Origin: Streptomyces sp. ACA25
GTDB taxonomy: Bacteria > Actinomycetota > Actinomycetes > Streptomycetales > Streptomycetaceae
Assembly (NCBI RefSeq): GCF_028200735.1
Contig: NZ_JAQKPV010000015.1
Coordinates: 62,001-126,000, forward strand
Length of the DNA stretch: 64,000 bases
Direction: 5' to 3'
This document shows positions 44,716 to 53,628 of this stretch, piece after piece (positions within the stretch are counted from its first letter, which is position 1; each line of letters opens with the position of its first letter). A model generated the notes under the pieces. The model was given only the letters and a program-made list of their open reading frames with translations. It was not told where the DNA came from and did no database searches. A program made the translations under genes and the position numbers.

Positions 44716-46029
44716 GTGCTCAGCAGCAGTCGCACGCACCGCACGGACACGGACAGCGACGTCATCGTGGTCGGAGCCGGGACGGCCGGTCTGGCCGCCG
44801 CCCACCACCTCACCGCCGCAGGACTCACCGTCACCGTTCTGGAAGCCGCCGACCGGGTCGGGGGCCGGATGGCCACCGACCGGCAGGCCGGCTACCGGCT
44901 CGACCGGGGCAGCTGGATGCCCGCCCCGGACTTCCCGGAGTTGTCCCGGCTGCCCGCCCCGCTGCCGTTGTGCTCCCTGACCGGCGGGGTCCTGCTGCAC
45001 GGCCCGGACCGCGTCCACCGGGTCTGCGGCCATCCCGGACACGGCAGCCGGACGGGCCGCAGCCGCTCGCTGACCGGGGCCTTCGACCAGACGTGGCTGC
45101 GTGCCGACCTGCGCCGGTTCGGCAGCCTCCCGGACGAACGGCTCCGGGCCCGCCCCGAGATGCCCGCGGGCGGCGCCCTCGCCGCCCGGGCCATCCCCGC
45201 GCGGCTCGCCGAGGGCGCGCTGCGACCGCTGCTGACAGCGCTGCTCGCCGACCCCGGCCTGACCGCCTCCTGCCGGCTGAGCGACCTGCGGCTGCGCGCC
45301 TTCGCCCGGTCCGGGCTCAGCCTGCCCGCCGGCGGCTCGGCGACGCTGCCGGAGCTGCTGGCGACCGCGCTCCCGCAGGGCACGGTGCGCACCGGAGTGC
45401 GGGCGGTCTCGGTGGCCACGAACGCCGTGCGGACGGCCGAGCACGGCGTCGTCCGCGGCCGGGCCACGGTGCTCGCCACCGGCGCCCCGGAGGCCGCCCG
45501 GCTGATACCGGGCCTGCGGGTGCCCGCCTTCCACCCGGTGACCGTGCTGCACCACAGCGCCCCGGCTGCCCTCCCGGCCGAGCCGGCGCTGATCGTGGAC
45601 ACCGGCCGGCGCGGCCCGGTCACGCACACCCTGGCCGCGTCGGCGGTCGACCCCTCCCGGGCCCCGGCAGGAAGGACGCTGATCACCTCGGTCGTCCTCG
45701 GGACGGAGGCCGGGCAGGCGCCGGAGGTCCTGGACGCGGCCAGCCGCGCCCAGCTGAGCGCCCTGTACGGGGCTTCCGCCCACGGCTGGACGCTGCTCGC
45801 CGCACACCACGACGCCGAGGCGGTGCCCGCGGTGCCGCCGCCGTACGCCCCCGAGCGGCGGGTACGCCTGCTCGCAGGGCTCTACGTCTGCGGCGACCAC
45901 CGGTCCGCGCCGGGGGTCGCCGGTGAGCTGTCCTCCGCGCGGCGGGCCGCCACCGCCCTGCTCAGCGACGCCGGGCTGCGGGAGGCCGCCGCCGACCGGG
46001 AAGCCGCCGGACTGCACCCGGCTGCCTGA
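44716..46029 (+). CDS. FAD-dependent amine-oxidase-like oxidoreductase
   Basis: This 437-residue flavoprotein has the FAD motif [21 protein letters not shown] and the [22 protein letters not shown] second motif of the amine oxidase/phytoene desaturase-like superfamily. The C-terminal FAD contact [24 protein letters not shown] is also present. It may oxidise an amine, protoporphyrinogen or carotenoid-like substrate; nothing here decides. The GTG at 44716 was chosen because GGAGGG precedes it. The 285-base gap upstream (44431-44715) shows a TAGGGT -10 candidate but no gene. Confidence 0.88.
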   Translation: MLSSSRTHRTDTDSDVIVVGAGTAGLAAAHHLTAAGLTVTVLEAADRVGGRMATDRQAGYRLDRGSWMPAPDFPELSRLPAPLPLCSLTGGVLLHGPDRVHRVCGHPGHGSRTGRSRSLTGAFDQTWLRADLRRFGSLPDERLRARPEMPAGGALAARAIPARLAEGALRPLLTALLADPGLTASCRLSDLRLRAFARSGLSLPAGGSATLPELLATALPQGTVRTGVRAVSVATNAVRTAEHGVVRGRATVLATGAPEAARLIPGLRVPAFHPVTVLHHSAPAALPAEPALIVDTGRRGPVTHTLAASAVDPSRAPAGRTLITSVVLGTEAGQAPEVLDAASRAQLSALYGASAHGWTLLAAHHDAEAVPAVPPPYAPERRVRLLAGLYVCGDHRSAPGVAGELSSARRAATALLSDAGLREAAADREAAGLHPAA

Positions 46030-46034
46030 GCTCC

Positions 46035-46069
46035 ACGGCCCCCGCCGACGGGCACCCGACGGGGGCCGT
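46035..46069. terminator. Hairpin between convergent genes
   Basis: The 10-base stem ACGGCCCCCG (46035-46044) pairs with 46060-46069. It lies between the stops of the FAD oxidoreductase and the TPR regulator and can serve both. Confidence 0.75.
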
Positions 46070-46071
46070 CG

Positions 46072-47619
46072 TCACCGGCGCAGCGCCGCCACTCGCTCCT
46101 GGTATGCCCGGACGGCACAGGTCTCCTGGTGCGGCTCGAGCCGGCGCTCGAAGTCCTGCACATACTCGTGCGCCCGCACGGACCGCATGCCTGCCGCCTG
46201 CTGGGCCGCCTCGGCTGCCAGCTCGCAGGCCTGCTCGAGCTCCCCCAGGCCGAGCCGGGCGGTGGCCAGCACCACCCGGCAGAACAGGCGGCTGCGGGCA
46301 TGGCCGGTGCCGCGCAGCTGCAGGGAACGCTCCGCGTGCCGGGCGGCGGCCCGGTACTGCCGCAGATCCCGGTGACAGTGCCCGAACTCGTCCGCCAGCT
46401 GGGCCTCGTCGAAAAACCGGGCCCATGGCGGCACCTCCTCGCCGGGGCGCGCGGACTCCAGGGCGCGCTCCGCGCGGGCCAGCGCCGTCGTGCAGGCCCG
46501 GACCTCGCCCAGCAGCCCATGGCCACGCGCCTCCACCGCGTGCAGCAGGGCCTGCACCGCGGGCGCCGCCGAGCTGCTCATGCCCTGCTGGGCCACCCGG
46601 GCGAGCTGCACCGCCTCCCTGCCGTGCCCCAGGTAGACGGCCTGCCTGCTCATCGAGACCAGCACGTAGCTGCCGTAGCTGCGGTCTCCGGCGGCCTGGG
46701 AGAGCCGCAGCGCCTGCACGAAGTAGCGCTGGGCCAGCCCATGGGCGGCGATGTCGTAGGACGTCCAGCCGGCCAGCCGGGTCAGGTCCGCGGCGGCGGA
46801 GAACAGCCGGCGCCCGGTCTGCTCGCCGTAGGAGCCGCGCAGCATGGGCTCCAGTTCGTGCTCGAGGTAGCGGATCAACGCCTGCCGGGCGTGGCCGCCC
46901 CCGTAGGTCTGGTCGAGGCCCCGGAACAGGTCGGCCACCGAGCGCAGCGCCGCGATGTCCCCCGAGGTGACCCGCAGGCCCGGCCCCCGCTCCGCCCGGC
47001 AGGCGCCCGGTGGGGCAGCCGCCGCCCGGGGGGCCGGGCGGGGCAGGGCCCCGGGGACGCGTTTCTGCTCGGGGATGACGCTTCCCTGCTCGGGCCGGCC
47101 GGGTCCGCCGGGGCCGGGCGGCGCGGGCGGCTCACCGCGGGCCACCCGCTCGTCGGGGCGCCCGATGAGCCAGTCCCGGCTGGGCACCACCAGACCGGCC
47201 GGGCTGAACGCGATCCGGCGCAGCTCCGCGTAGCTGCCGGAGTCCTTGCGCCACAGGCCGGACACGATGTCCACCGCCTCGGCCGGCGTGGAGGCGAACT
47301 CCAGCCCGGCGTAGACCGGGGCACAGGCCTCCAGGCCGAGGTCCTGGGCGGTCAGTCTGCGGCCGAGCCTGCGGGTGAAGACCTCGGCGATCAGGGCGGG
47401 GGTGGTGCCGCGCGGCCGCTGACCGCGCAGCCAGCGGGTCACCGATGTCTTGTCGTAGCGGAGGTCGAGACCGTGCTCCTGTCCCAGCTGGTCGACCCGC
47501 CTCGCGAGGCCGGCATGGGAAAAGCCCGCCTCGGCGATGAGGGCGGCGAGCTGGCGGTTCGGGATGCGTTGCTCTGCGGACTGCTGGGAGGGCACTCCTC
47601 CTGGTCGTTCCGTGGACAT
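46072..47619 (-). CDS. NsdA-like HTH/TPR regulator
   Basis: This 515-residue protein has an N-terminal domain (about 20-95) that resembles a helix-turn-helix (NRQLAALIAEAGFSHAGLARRV and DKTSVTRWLRGQRPRG). A Pro/Ala-rich linker then leads to tetratricopeptide-like helices from about 250 (ARQALIRYLEHELEPML; AAEAAQQAAGMRSVRAHEYVQDFERRLEP). The layout matches NsdA-type regulators of Streptomyces that repress sporulation and antibiotic production. The ligand or partner is unknown. It is divergent from lipB across 246 bases with a TACAGT -10 candidate near 47781. Confidence 0.85.
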   Translation of the reverse strand: MSTERPGGVPSQQSAEQRIPNRQLAALIAEAGFSHAGLARRVDQLGQEHGLDLRYDKTSVTRWLRGQRPRGTTPALIAEVFTRRLGRRLTAQDLGLEACAPVYAGLEFASTPAEAVDIVSGLWRKDSGSYAELRRIAFSPAGLVVPSRDWLIGRPDERVARGEPPAPPGPGGPGRPEQGSVIPEQKRVPGALPRPAPRAAAAPPGACRAERGPGLRVTSGDIAALRSVADLFRGLDQTYGGGHARQALIRYLEHELEPMLRGSYGEQTGRRLFSAAADLTRLAGWTSYDIAAHGLAQRYFVQALRLSQAAGDRSYGSYVLVSMSRQAVYLGHGREAVQLARVAQQGMSSSAAPAVQALLHAVEARGHGLLGEVRACTTALARAERALESARPGEEVPPWARFFDEAQLADEFGHCHRDLRQYRAAARHAERSLQLRGTGHARSRLFCRVVLATARLGLGELEQACELAAEAAQQAAGMRSVRAHEYVQDFERRLEPHQETCAVRAYQERVAALRR

Positions 47620-47865
47620 CAGCTATGCGGTCTCCTGCCATACGGCTGTGCGGCACCAGGGCTCCCGGCGGGAACGGCGTGAATGTAACGGCCCTGGTAC
47701 GCGGGACTTGCCGCGTCCGCACAGGATTCATCCGTACGTGTGAGGTCGGAGGCCCCTGGGAACCGAAGCGGGCCCGGCCGTACAGTGGGTCCCGAGATGC
47801 CCTCCTGCGGCGAGTTACGGCGATGTACCGGCGCAGTGGCGAGCGGATGAAACGAAGGAGCCGCA

Positions 47866-48657
47866 GTGACTGAGCTGCGCGTTGTTCACCTGGGCTTCGG
47901 TGCCGAGGCTGTCGATTACCAGGCCGCCTGGCAGGAGCAGCGGCGGGTGCACACCGCCCGCTTCGCCGAGGAGATCCCGGACACCTGTCTGCTGCTGGAA
48001 CACCAGCCGGTCTACACGGCCGGACGGCGGACCCTGGACAGCGAACGTCCGCTGGACGGCACTCCGGTGATCGACGTCGACCGGGGCGGGAAAATCACCT
48101 GGCACGGGCCGGGGCAGCTGGTCGGATACCCGATCCTGCGTCTGGCCCCGCCGGTGGACGTCGTCGCCCACGTGCGGCGGCTGGAGGACGTGCTGATCCG
48201 TACCTGCGAGGACTTCGGGCTGGAGGTCACCCGGGTGGAGGGCCGCAGCGGGGTCTGGGTGCTGGGCGACGCGGTGGCCGGTGTTCCCGGGGCCGAGGGG
48301 CTCGGCGGGCTGGCGCTCGACTTCGACCCGCGGCTCAATGACGAGGAGTTCGACGCCCGGCTCTGCGGCCCGGAGTACGCGCCGTCGAACGCGGGACAGC
48401 GGGGCGAGGACCGCAAGCTGGCGGCGATCGGCATCCGGGTGGCCAGGGGCGTGACCATGCACGGCTTCGCGCTGAACTGTGACCCCGACAACACCTCGTT
48501 CGACCGGATCGTGCCCTGCGGCATCCGGGACGCCGGCATCACCTCCCTCAGCCAGGAGCTGGGGCGGCGGGTCACCGTCTCCGAGGTGCTGCCCGTGCTG
48601 GAGCGGCACCTGCACGCGGTGCTGGACGCCGAGGTCCCGGTCCCCCGGCCCGTCTGA
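47866..48657 (+). CDS. lipB: Lipoyl(octanoyl) transferase
   Basis: LipB moves octanoyl groups from acyl carrier protein to lipoyl domains, such as those of SucB. The 263-residue protein has [13 protein letters not shown], the substrate loop [30 protein letters not shown] with the catalytic Lys, and the active Cys in [13 protein letters not shown]. The start follows AAGGAG. lipA lies 62 bases downstream, so the pair probably forms one operon. Both lipoate-synthesis genes in one place match the lpd-sucB genes earlier in the window. Confidence 0.96.
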   Translation: MTELRVVHLGFGAEAVDYQAAWQEQRRVHTARFAEEIPDTCLLLEHQPVYTAGRRTLDSERPLDGTPVIDVDRGGKITWHGPGQLVGYPILRLAPPVDVVAHVRRLEDVLIRTCEDFGLEVTRVEGRSGVWVLGDAVAGVPGAEGLGGLALDFDPRLNDEEFDARLCGPEYAPSNAGQRGEDRKLAAIGIRVARGVTMHGFALNCDPDNTSFDRIVPCGIRDAGITSLSQELGRRVTVSEVLPVLERHLHAVLDAEVPVPRPV

Positions 48658-48719
48658 CACCACAAGCACAGGCGTACCCTGGTGAACACCGAAGAATCGA
48701 AGTCGTAGGGAGCCCGGAA

Positions 48720-49661
48720 GTGTCCGCTGTCGCACCCGACGGTCGTAAGATGCTCCGCCTCGAGGTCAGGAACAGCCAGACCCCGATCGAGCGTAAGCCC
48801 GCGTGGATCAAGACCCGGGCAAAGATGGGCCCGGAGTACAACGCCCTGCAGAGCCTGGTGAAGCGGGAGGGTCTGCACACCGTCTGCCAGGAGGCGGGCT
48901 GTCCCAACATCTTCGAATGCTGGGAGGACCGCGAGGCCACCTTCCTCATCGGGGGTGAGCAGTGCACCCGGCGCTGCGACTTCTGCCAGATCGACACCGG
49001 CAAACCCGCCGAGCTGGACCGCGACGAGCCGCGCCGGGTCGCGGAGTCCGTGCAGCAGATGGAGCTGCGGTACGCCACGATCACCGGGGTGGCCCGGGAC
49101 GACCTGGACGACGGCGGAGCGTGGCTGTACGCCGAGACGGTCCGGCAGATCCACGGCCTGATGCCGGACACCGGTGTGGAACTGCTCATCCCGGACTTCA
49201 ACGCCGTGCCGGAGCAGCTGGCCGAGGTGTTCTCCTCCCGGCCCGAGGTGCTCGCGCACAATGTCGAGACGGTGCCGCGGATCTTCAAGCGGATCCGGCC
49301 GGCCTTCCGCTACGAGCGGTCGCTGGAGGTGCTCACCCGGGCGCGCGAGGACGGCCTGGTGACCAAGTCCAACCTGATTCTGGGTCTCGGCGAGACCCGG
49401 GAGGAGGTCAGCCAGGCGCTGCGGGACCTGCACGCCGCGGGATGTGAGCTGATCACCATCACCCAGTACCTGCGCCCGACACCGCGGCACCACCCGGTCG
49501 AGCGCTGGGTGAAACCGGAGGAGTTCGTGGAGCTCCAGCAGGAGGCCGAGGAGATCGGCTACGCCGGAGTCATGTCGGGTCCGCTGGTGCGGTCCTCCTA
49601 CCGGGCCGGCCGGCTGTACCAGCAGGCTGTCGAGCGGCGCGCGGCCACACCGGCCGCCTGA
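48720..49661 (+). CDS. lipA: Lipoyl synthase
   Basis: LipA inserts two sulfurs into octanoyl groups using radical SAM chemistry. The 313-residue protein has the radical SAM cluster motif CTRRCDFC and the auxiliary 4Fe-4S motif [13 protein letters not shown]. The VGFAEGI-like ending is replaced by [32 protein letters not shown] with the conserved RSSY. It matches the family length. It follows lipB closely and a strong hairpin follows it. Confidence 0.97.
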   Translation: MSAVAPDGRKMLRLEVRNSQTPIERKPAWIKTRAKMGPEYNALQSLVKREGLHTVCQEAGCPNIFECWEDREATFLIGGEQCTRRCDFCQIDTGKPAELDRDEPRRVAESVQQMELRYATITGVARDDLDDGGAWLYAETVRQIHGLMPDTGVELLIPDFNAVPEQLAEVFSSRPEVLAHNVETVPRIFKRIRPAFRYERSLEVLTRAREDGLVTKSNLILGLGETREEVSQALRDLHAAGCELITITQYLRPTPRHHPVERWVKPEEFVELQQEAEEIGYAGVMSGPLVRSSYRAGRLYQQAVERRAATPAA

Positions 49662-49676
49662 CCGTCCGGGTGTGCA

Positions 49677-49726
49677 CCTCCGGAACCTTCCCGGCCGCCC
49701 AGGTGCGGCCGGGAAGGTTCCGGAGG
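49677..49726. terminator. Very strong hairpin after lipA
   Basis: A perfect 22-base stem (49677-49698 with 49705-49726) closes a 6-base loop CCAGGT, with one more A/T pair outside. It ends the lipB-lipA unit and lies about 15 bases from the lipA stop. The remaining gap to 49963 shows nothing else. Confidence 0.9.
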
Positions 49727-49963
49727 TACGCGTAACGATGGGGGAACGGATTTCCGCTGCCGCGGACCCCCGGTCGTCTCCCGGGCGGGTCCGGAAAGCG
49801 ACCGTCGGTGACGGGATGCGGCGGATTACGGCTGCGGCGAGGCGGGACCGGGCCGACTGCTGACCCGCCGTGCCGCCCTGCGGCCCGGCCCCGCAGCAGC
49901 CGGGGCCCACCGGCCGCCGACCCGCAGGACTTCCCGGCGTCATTCACCCGTAAACTTGCCCGC

Positions 49964-50674
49964 ATGGCGAGGAAGAAAAAGGCTGACTCCGACAACCCGG
50001 GGCGACTCAAGCAGATCGCGCTGACGTACAAGATGACCAGGCGGGCCGACCGGTGGATCGGGTGGGTTCTCGCCGGCATCGGTCTCGGCACCTTCGGTGC
50101 CGTGCTCGGCATCGGATTCCTGCTGGGCCATCCGATCTACGTCGGGTTCCTGGGGTTCATGATCGCGCTGCTCGCCGTCGCGATCATCTTCGGCCGCCGG
50201 GCCGAGCGGGCCGCGTTCAGCCAGATGGAGGGGCAGCCGGGAGCGGCCGCCGCTGTTCTGGAGAACATCAAGCGCGGCTTCGTCTTCACTCCGGCCGTGG
50301 CCATCAACCGCCAGCAGGACGTGGTGCACCGGGCCGTCGGCAAGTGCGGCATCGTCCTGGTGGGCGAGGGCAACCCGAACCGGCTGCGGACCCTGCTCGG
50401 CGCGGAGAAGCGCCGGATGGCCCGGGTGGTCTCCGATGTGCCGGTCTACGACATCATCGTCGGTAAGGACGAGGGCCAGGTGGAGCTCAAGAAGCTGCGC
50501 TCCAAGGTCATGAAGCTGCCCCGGGTGCTTCAGGGCGGCCGGGTGACGGAGGTCAACGACCGACTGCGCGCCATGGGCGATTTGATGGGGAACATGCCCC
50601 TGCCCAAGGGGCCCATGCCGAAGGGCATGAAAATGCCGAAGAGCCAGATGCCGAAGGGCCAGCGGGGCCGCTGA
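49964..50674 (+). CDS. DUF4191 integral membrane protein
   Basis: This 236-residue protein has a basic start MARKKKADSDNPGRLKQIALTY and two hydrophobic helices (about 30-50 and 55-75). A soluble region (GGRVTEVNDRLRAMGDLMG) follows, ending in MPKG-type repeats (PKGPMPKGMKMPKSQMPKG). DUF4191 is an actinobacterial family of unknown function, usually found between lipA and glnA. TAAACT ends 7 bases before the ATG with no Shine-Dalgarno, so the gene may be leaderless. Confidence 0.9.
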   Translation: MARKKKADSDNPGRLKQIALTYKMTRRADRWIGWVLAGIGLGTFGAVLGIGFLLGHPIYVGFLGFMIALLAVAIIFGRRAERAAFSQMEGQPGAAAAVLENIKRGFVFTPAVAINRQQDVVHRAVGKCGIVLVGEGNPNRLRTLLGAEKRRMARVVSDVPVYDIIVGKDEGQVELKKLRSKVMKLPRVLQGGRVTEVNDRLRAMGDLMGNMPLPKGPMPKGMKMPKSQMPKGQRGR

Positions 50675-50696
50675 GGCCACCGCCGCCCCGGTTCCG

Positions 50697-50732
50697 GGCA
50701 CCGTCCCCCGCAGTCCGCCGGGGGGCGGTGCC
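50697..50732. terminator. DUF4191 terminator
   Basis: The arms GGCACCGTCCCCCG (50697-50710) and 50719-50732 pair with one T/G wobble; a TGTTCCG tail follows. It lies between the convergent DUF4191 and RDD genes. Confidence 0.8.
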
Positions 50733-50848
50733 TGTTCCGTTTCCGGCTCCCTGACGCCGCGCCGGACCCTGAGGCCGTGCCGGTGCCCGCTCCTCCCCCG
50801 AGCGGGGCGCGGCGGAGTTCGGTGACGGCTCAGCGGGTGCGGCGGGCC

Positions 50849-51313
50849 TCAGGCGCGGATCTGGACGGCGCCTGCGAGGCGGTCGTGCAGCCCCCGGGTG
50901 TCGCGGTCCCAGACCAGCGCCGGGACCGCCAGCGCCAGCAGCAGGGTGCGGAGCACCGCGCGCGGCAGGCTCAGCCGCTGTCCGGTGAGTGCGACCACCC
51001 GCAGGCCGAGCAGCCGCTTCCCGGGGGTGACGCCGATAGTGCCCACGGTCAGCATCGCCATCGTCACGAACACGAGGAGTGTCCAGTTGCTGAGGGAGGC
51101 GGCACTTTCCGCGAGCAGACCGTATGCGATCAGCATGCACAGACCCCAGTCGATGCAGAGCGCGAGAACCCGCCGTCCCAGCGGCGCGACGGAGCCCGGG
51201 CCGTGCTCCGGCAGGCCGAGACGCTCTCCCCGGTAGCCGAAGTCGACACCCATCTGCTCAGCCGCCGCACGAGGGCCGGAGAGCCACGAACCGATTGCCT
51301 GCCTGTTGTTCAC
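50849..51313 (-). CDS. RDD-family membrane protein
   Basis: This 154-residue protein has three hydrophobic helices and the RDD signature seen here as RRVLALCIDWGLCMLIAY and TPGKRLLGLRVVALTG, with the late LLALAVPALVWDRDTRGLHDRLAG motif. The N-terminal cytosolic region is 40 residues. RDD proteins are poorly understood; some are sodium/proton exchangers. It is divergent from glnA across 233 bases. Family and length fit a complete gene. Confidence 0.9.
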   Translation of the reverse strand: MNNRQAIGSWLSGPRAAAEQMGVDFGYRGERLGLPEHGPGSVAPLGRRVLALCIDWGLCMLIAYGLLAESAASLSNWTLLVFVTMAMLTVGTIGVTPGKRLLGLRVVALTGQRLSLPRAVLRTLLLALAVPALVWDRDTRGLHDRLAGAVQIRA

Positions 51314-51411
51314 CGGACCACGGTAACGCGGCCGGGCCGGCGCTCCTCCCGCGCCCCGTGGCCCGCACCTCCGGCACCGGCCGGGTTCCCGTGTCCGGCG
51401 TCACCCACCGG

Positions 51412-51449
51412 TTAACATCAGTGAAACAACCGGGTCATGCCCGAGAAAT
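51412..51449 (+). promoter_or_regulatory. GlnR box pair upstream of glnA
   Basis: The pattern TTAAC-n6-GAAAC-n6-GTCAT-n6-GAAAT occurs with exact 6-base spacers, giving two a/b boxes 22 bases apart. This fits the GlnR consensus gTnAc-n6-GaAAc known for Streptomyces glnA. A TAGGGT at 51460-51465 is a -10 candidate. The glnA start is 97 bases beyond the box. Confidence 0.85.
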
Positions 51450-51546
51450 GCCGTGTCCTTAGGGTCGGCCCCGGCAGGCCACCGCACTGGGCTGCTGACC
51501 GAGCTGCGAACGCCCCGTCCTCGTAGGCGGGCAAGGAGGACCACGG

Positions 51547-52962
51547 ATGTTCCAGAACCCCGACGAAATCAAAAAGTATATCTCGGACAATGACGTCAAG
51601 TTCATCGATGTCCGGTTCTGCGACCTGCCGGGCACGATGCAGCACGTCACGGTCCCGGCCGCGATCTTCGACCCGGCCGAGAAGCTCATGTTCGACGGCT
51701 CGTCCATCCGTGGCTTCCAGGCCATTCACGAGTCCGACATGGCCCTTGTCCCGGACCTGACCACCGCCCGGGTGGATCCGTTCCGCAAGGACAAGACCAT
51801 CAACATCAACTTCTTCATCCACGACCCGATCACGGGCGAGGCGTACAGCCGTGACCCGCGGAACATCGCGAAGAAGGCGGAGGCCTACCTGGCGTCCTCC
51901 GGCATCGCCGACACCGCGTACTTCGGTCCCGAGGCCGAGTTCTACGTCTTCGACGACGTCCGGTTCGAGACCAAGTCGAACGCCGGCTACTACTACATCG
52001 ACTCCGAGGCGGGCGCCTGGAACACCGGCGCCGTCGAGGTCGGTGGCAACCGCGGCTACAAGGTGCGCTACAAGGGCGGCTACTTCCCCGCCCCGCCGGT
52101 CGACCACTTCGCCGACCTGCGGGCCGAGATGTCCCTGGAACTCCAGCAGTCCGGCCTCGAGATCGAGCGGCAGCATCACGAGGTCGGCACCGCCGGCCAG
52201 GCCGAGATCAACTACAAGTACAACACTCTGCTGGCCGCCGCCGACGACCTGATGCTCTTCAAGTACATCGTGAAGAACGTCGCCTGGCGCAACGGCAAGA
52301 CCGCGACCTTCATGCCCAAGCCGATCTTCGGTGACAACGGCTCCGGCATGCACGTCCACCAGTCGCTGTGGAGCAACGGCACCCCGCTCTTCTACGACGA
52401 GCAGGGTTACGCCGGCCTGTCGGACATCGCCCGCTTCTACATCGGCGGCATCCTCAAGCACGCCCCGTCACTGCTGGCCTTCACCAACCCGACGGTGAAC
52501 TCGTACCACCGCCTGGTGCCCGGCTTCGAGGCCCCGGTGAACCTGGTGTACTCGCAGCGGAACCGCTCCGCCGCGATGCGTATCCCGATCACCGGCTCGA
52601 ACCCGAAGGCCAAGCGCGTCGAGTTCCGCGCCCCGGACCCGTCGGCCAACCCGTACCTGGCCTTCTCGGCGCTGATGCTGGCCGGCCTGGACGGCGTGAA
52701 GAACAAGATCGAGCCGGCCGAGCCGATCGACAAGGACCTGTACGAGCTGGCCCCGGAGGAGCACGCCGGTGTCGCACAGGTGCCGACCACGCTGCCCGCC
52801 GTGCTGGAGGCCCTGGAGAACGACAACGAGTACCTCCAGGCCGGTGGCGTCTTCACCCCCGACCTGATCGAGACCTGGGTCGAGTACAAGCGGGAGAAGG
52901 AGATCGCCCCCATGCAGCTCCGCCCGCACCCGCACGAGTTCGAGCTCTATTTCGACGTGTGA
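51547..52962 (+). CDS. glnA: Glutamine synthetase type I
   Basis: GlnA makes glutamine from glutamate, ATP and ammonia, the main nitrogen-assimilation step. The 471-residue protein has the GS signatures [16 protein letters not shown] and [18 protein letters not shown], and the late [21 protein letters not shown]. The adenylylation site Tyr399 lies in [11 protein letters not shown], so it is the adenylylated GSI-beta type. GGAGG precedes the ATG. GlnR boxes lie upstream. A second GS-like gene is at 59609-60994. Confidence 0.98.
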   Translation: MFQNPDEIKKYISDNDVKFIDVRFCDLPGTMQHVTVPAAIFDPAEKLMFDGSSIRGFQAIHESDMALVPDLTTARVDPFRKDKTININFFIHDPITGEAYSRDPRNIAKKAEAYLASSGIADTAYFGPEAEFYVFDDVRFETKSNAGYYYIDSEAGAWNTGAVEVGGNRGYKVRYKGGYFPAPPVDHFADLRAEMSLELQQSGLEIERQHHEVGTAGQAEINYKYNTLLAAADDLMLFKYIVKNVAWRNGKTATFMPKPIFGDNGSGMHVHQSLWSNGTPLFYDEQGYAGLSDIARFYIGGILKHAPSLLAFTNPTVNSYHRLVPGFEAPVNLVYSQRNRSAAMRIPITGSNPKAKRVEFRAPDPSANPYLAFSALMLAGLDGVKNKIEPAEPIDKDLYELAPEEHAGVAQVPTTLPAVLEALENDNEYLQAGGVFTPDLIETWVEYKREKEIAPMQLRPHPHEFELYFDV

Positions 52963-52984
52963 GCCGCGTGCCCTGACTGCGTCC

Positions 52985-53022
52985 CGGGCCCCGCCGAGTC
53001 CACCCGGACCCGGCGGGGCCCG
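52985..53022. terminator. glnA terminator
   Basis: The arms CGGGCCCCGCCG (52985-52996) and 53011-53022 pair perfectly, with an inner GTCC/GGAC stem. It is 22 bases beyond the glnA stop. Confidence 0.85.
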
Positions 53023-53628
53023 CCGCTGTCCGGGCCGCCCTGCCCGGCACCGGCACGGGGCCGCGAGCAGCGTGGTGCCGAGCGAAAGCTGCCCTGCGGC
53101 CGGCGGGCCGGGCCCGGCCGGGAGAGGGGTGCGGAAGCGCCACGCGACGCCGCACGGAACCGCTGCGACCAAGCCGATCTCGGCGACCCCACCCGCCCCG
53201 CCTTCCCCACCCGACCCTCCGGTGGGCCGTTCCCGGACGGACGACGCCGACCGGCCATGATCCGGATGGCCGAAACCGTACGTCCGGCCGGCTCGGCCGG
53301 AGCGGCCACCGCCCCTCGCCACGGCCTGTGGGAGCCGTCGCCGCTCCCACGGGGCACGCCCGGGAGCGGCCGTGCGCACCGCCCCCGCCTGCGCCGCAAG
53401 CCGCGACTCCGGCAAGCCCGGGCCGTGCCCGCGCCGGTATCCCGGACGGCTCCGCCAGGCCTGGACGGGTGCGCTTCCTCAATGCCTCCTCCTCGTCACC
53501 TGCAGGAGGCTGCACGGCGGTCACGTTTGGGGCCGAAACCATCCTTGCTTCACATTGTGTGCTTGTCGTGCCTGTGCGGCGAAAGTACGTTCCTGCACCG
53601 AGCACCCCCGGGCGGAAGGCAAGGTGCA
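53023..53628. other. 606-base leader region of the RiPP locus, no supported gene
   Basis: No convincing gene is seen. The MFS frame stays open leftwards from 53629, but that sequence is low-complexity and lacks the family start. Around 53520-53600 the base composition drops clearly below the surrounding GC level, which suggests the promoter region of the locus. A GTGGGAGC/GCTCCCAC hairpin lies at 53328-53350. No regulator gene adjoins this side. Confidence 0.45.

Noticed and set aside
53482-53628. In-frame N-terminal extension of the MFS gene with two Cys pairs
   Set aside because: The sequence is low complexity, lacks a ribosome site, and would put about 50 atypical residues before the first helix. 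The GTG at 53629 has an AAGG site and fits the family.
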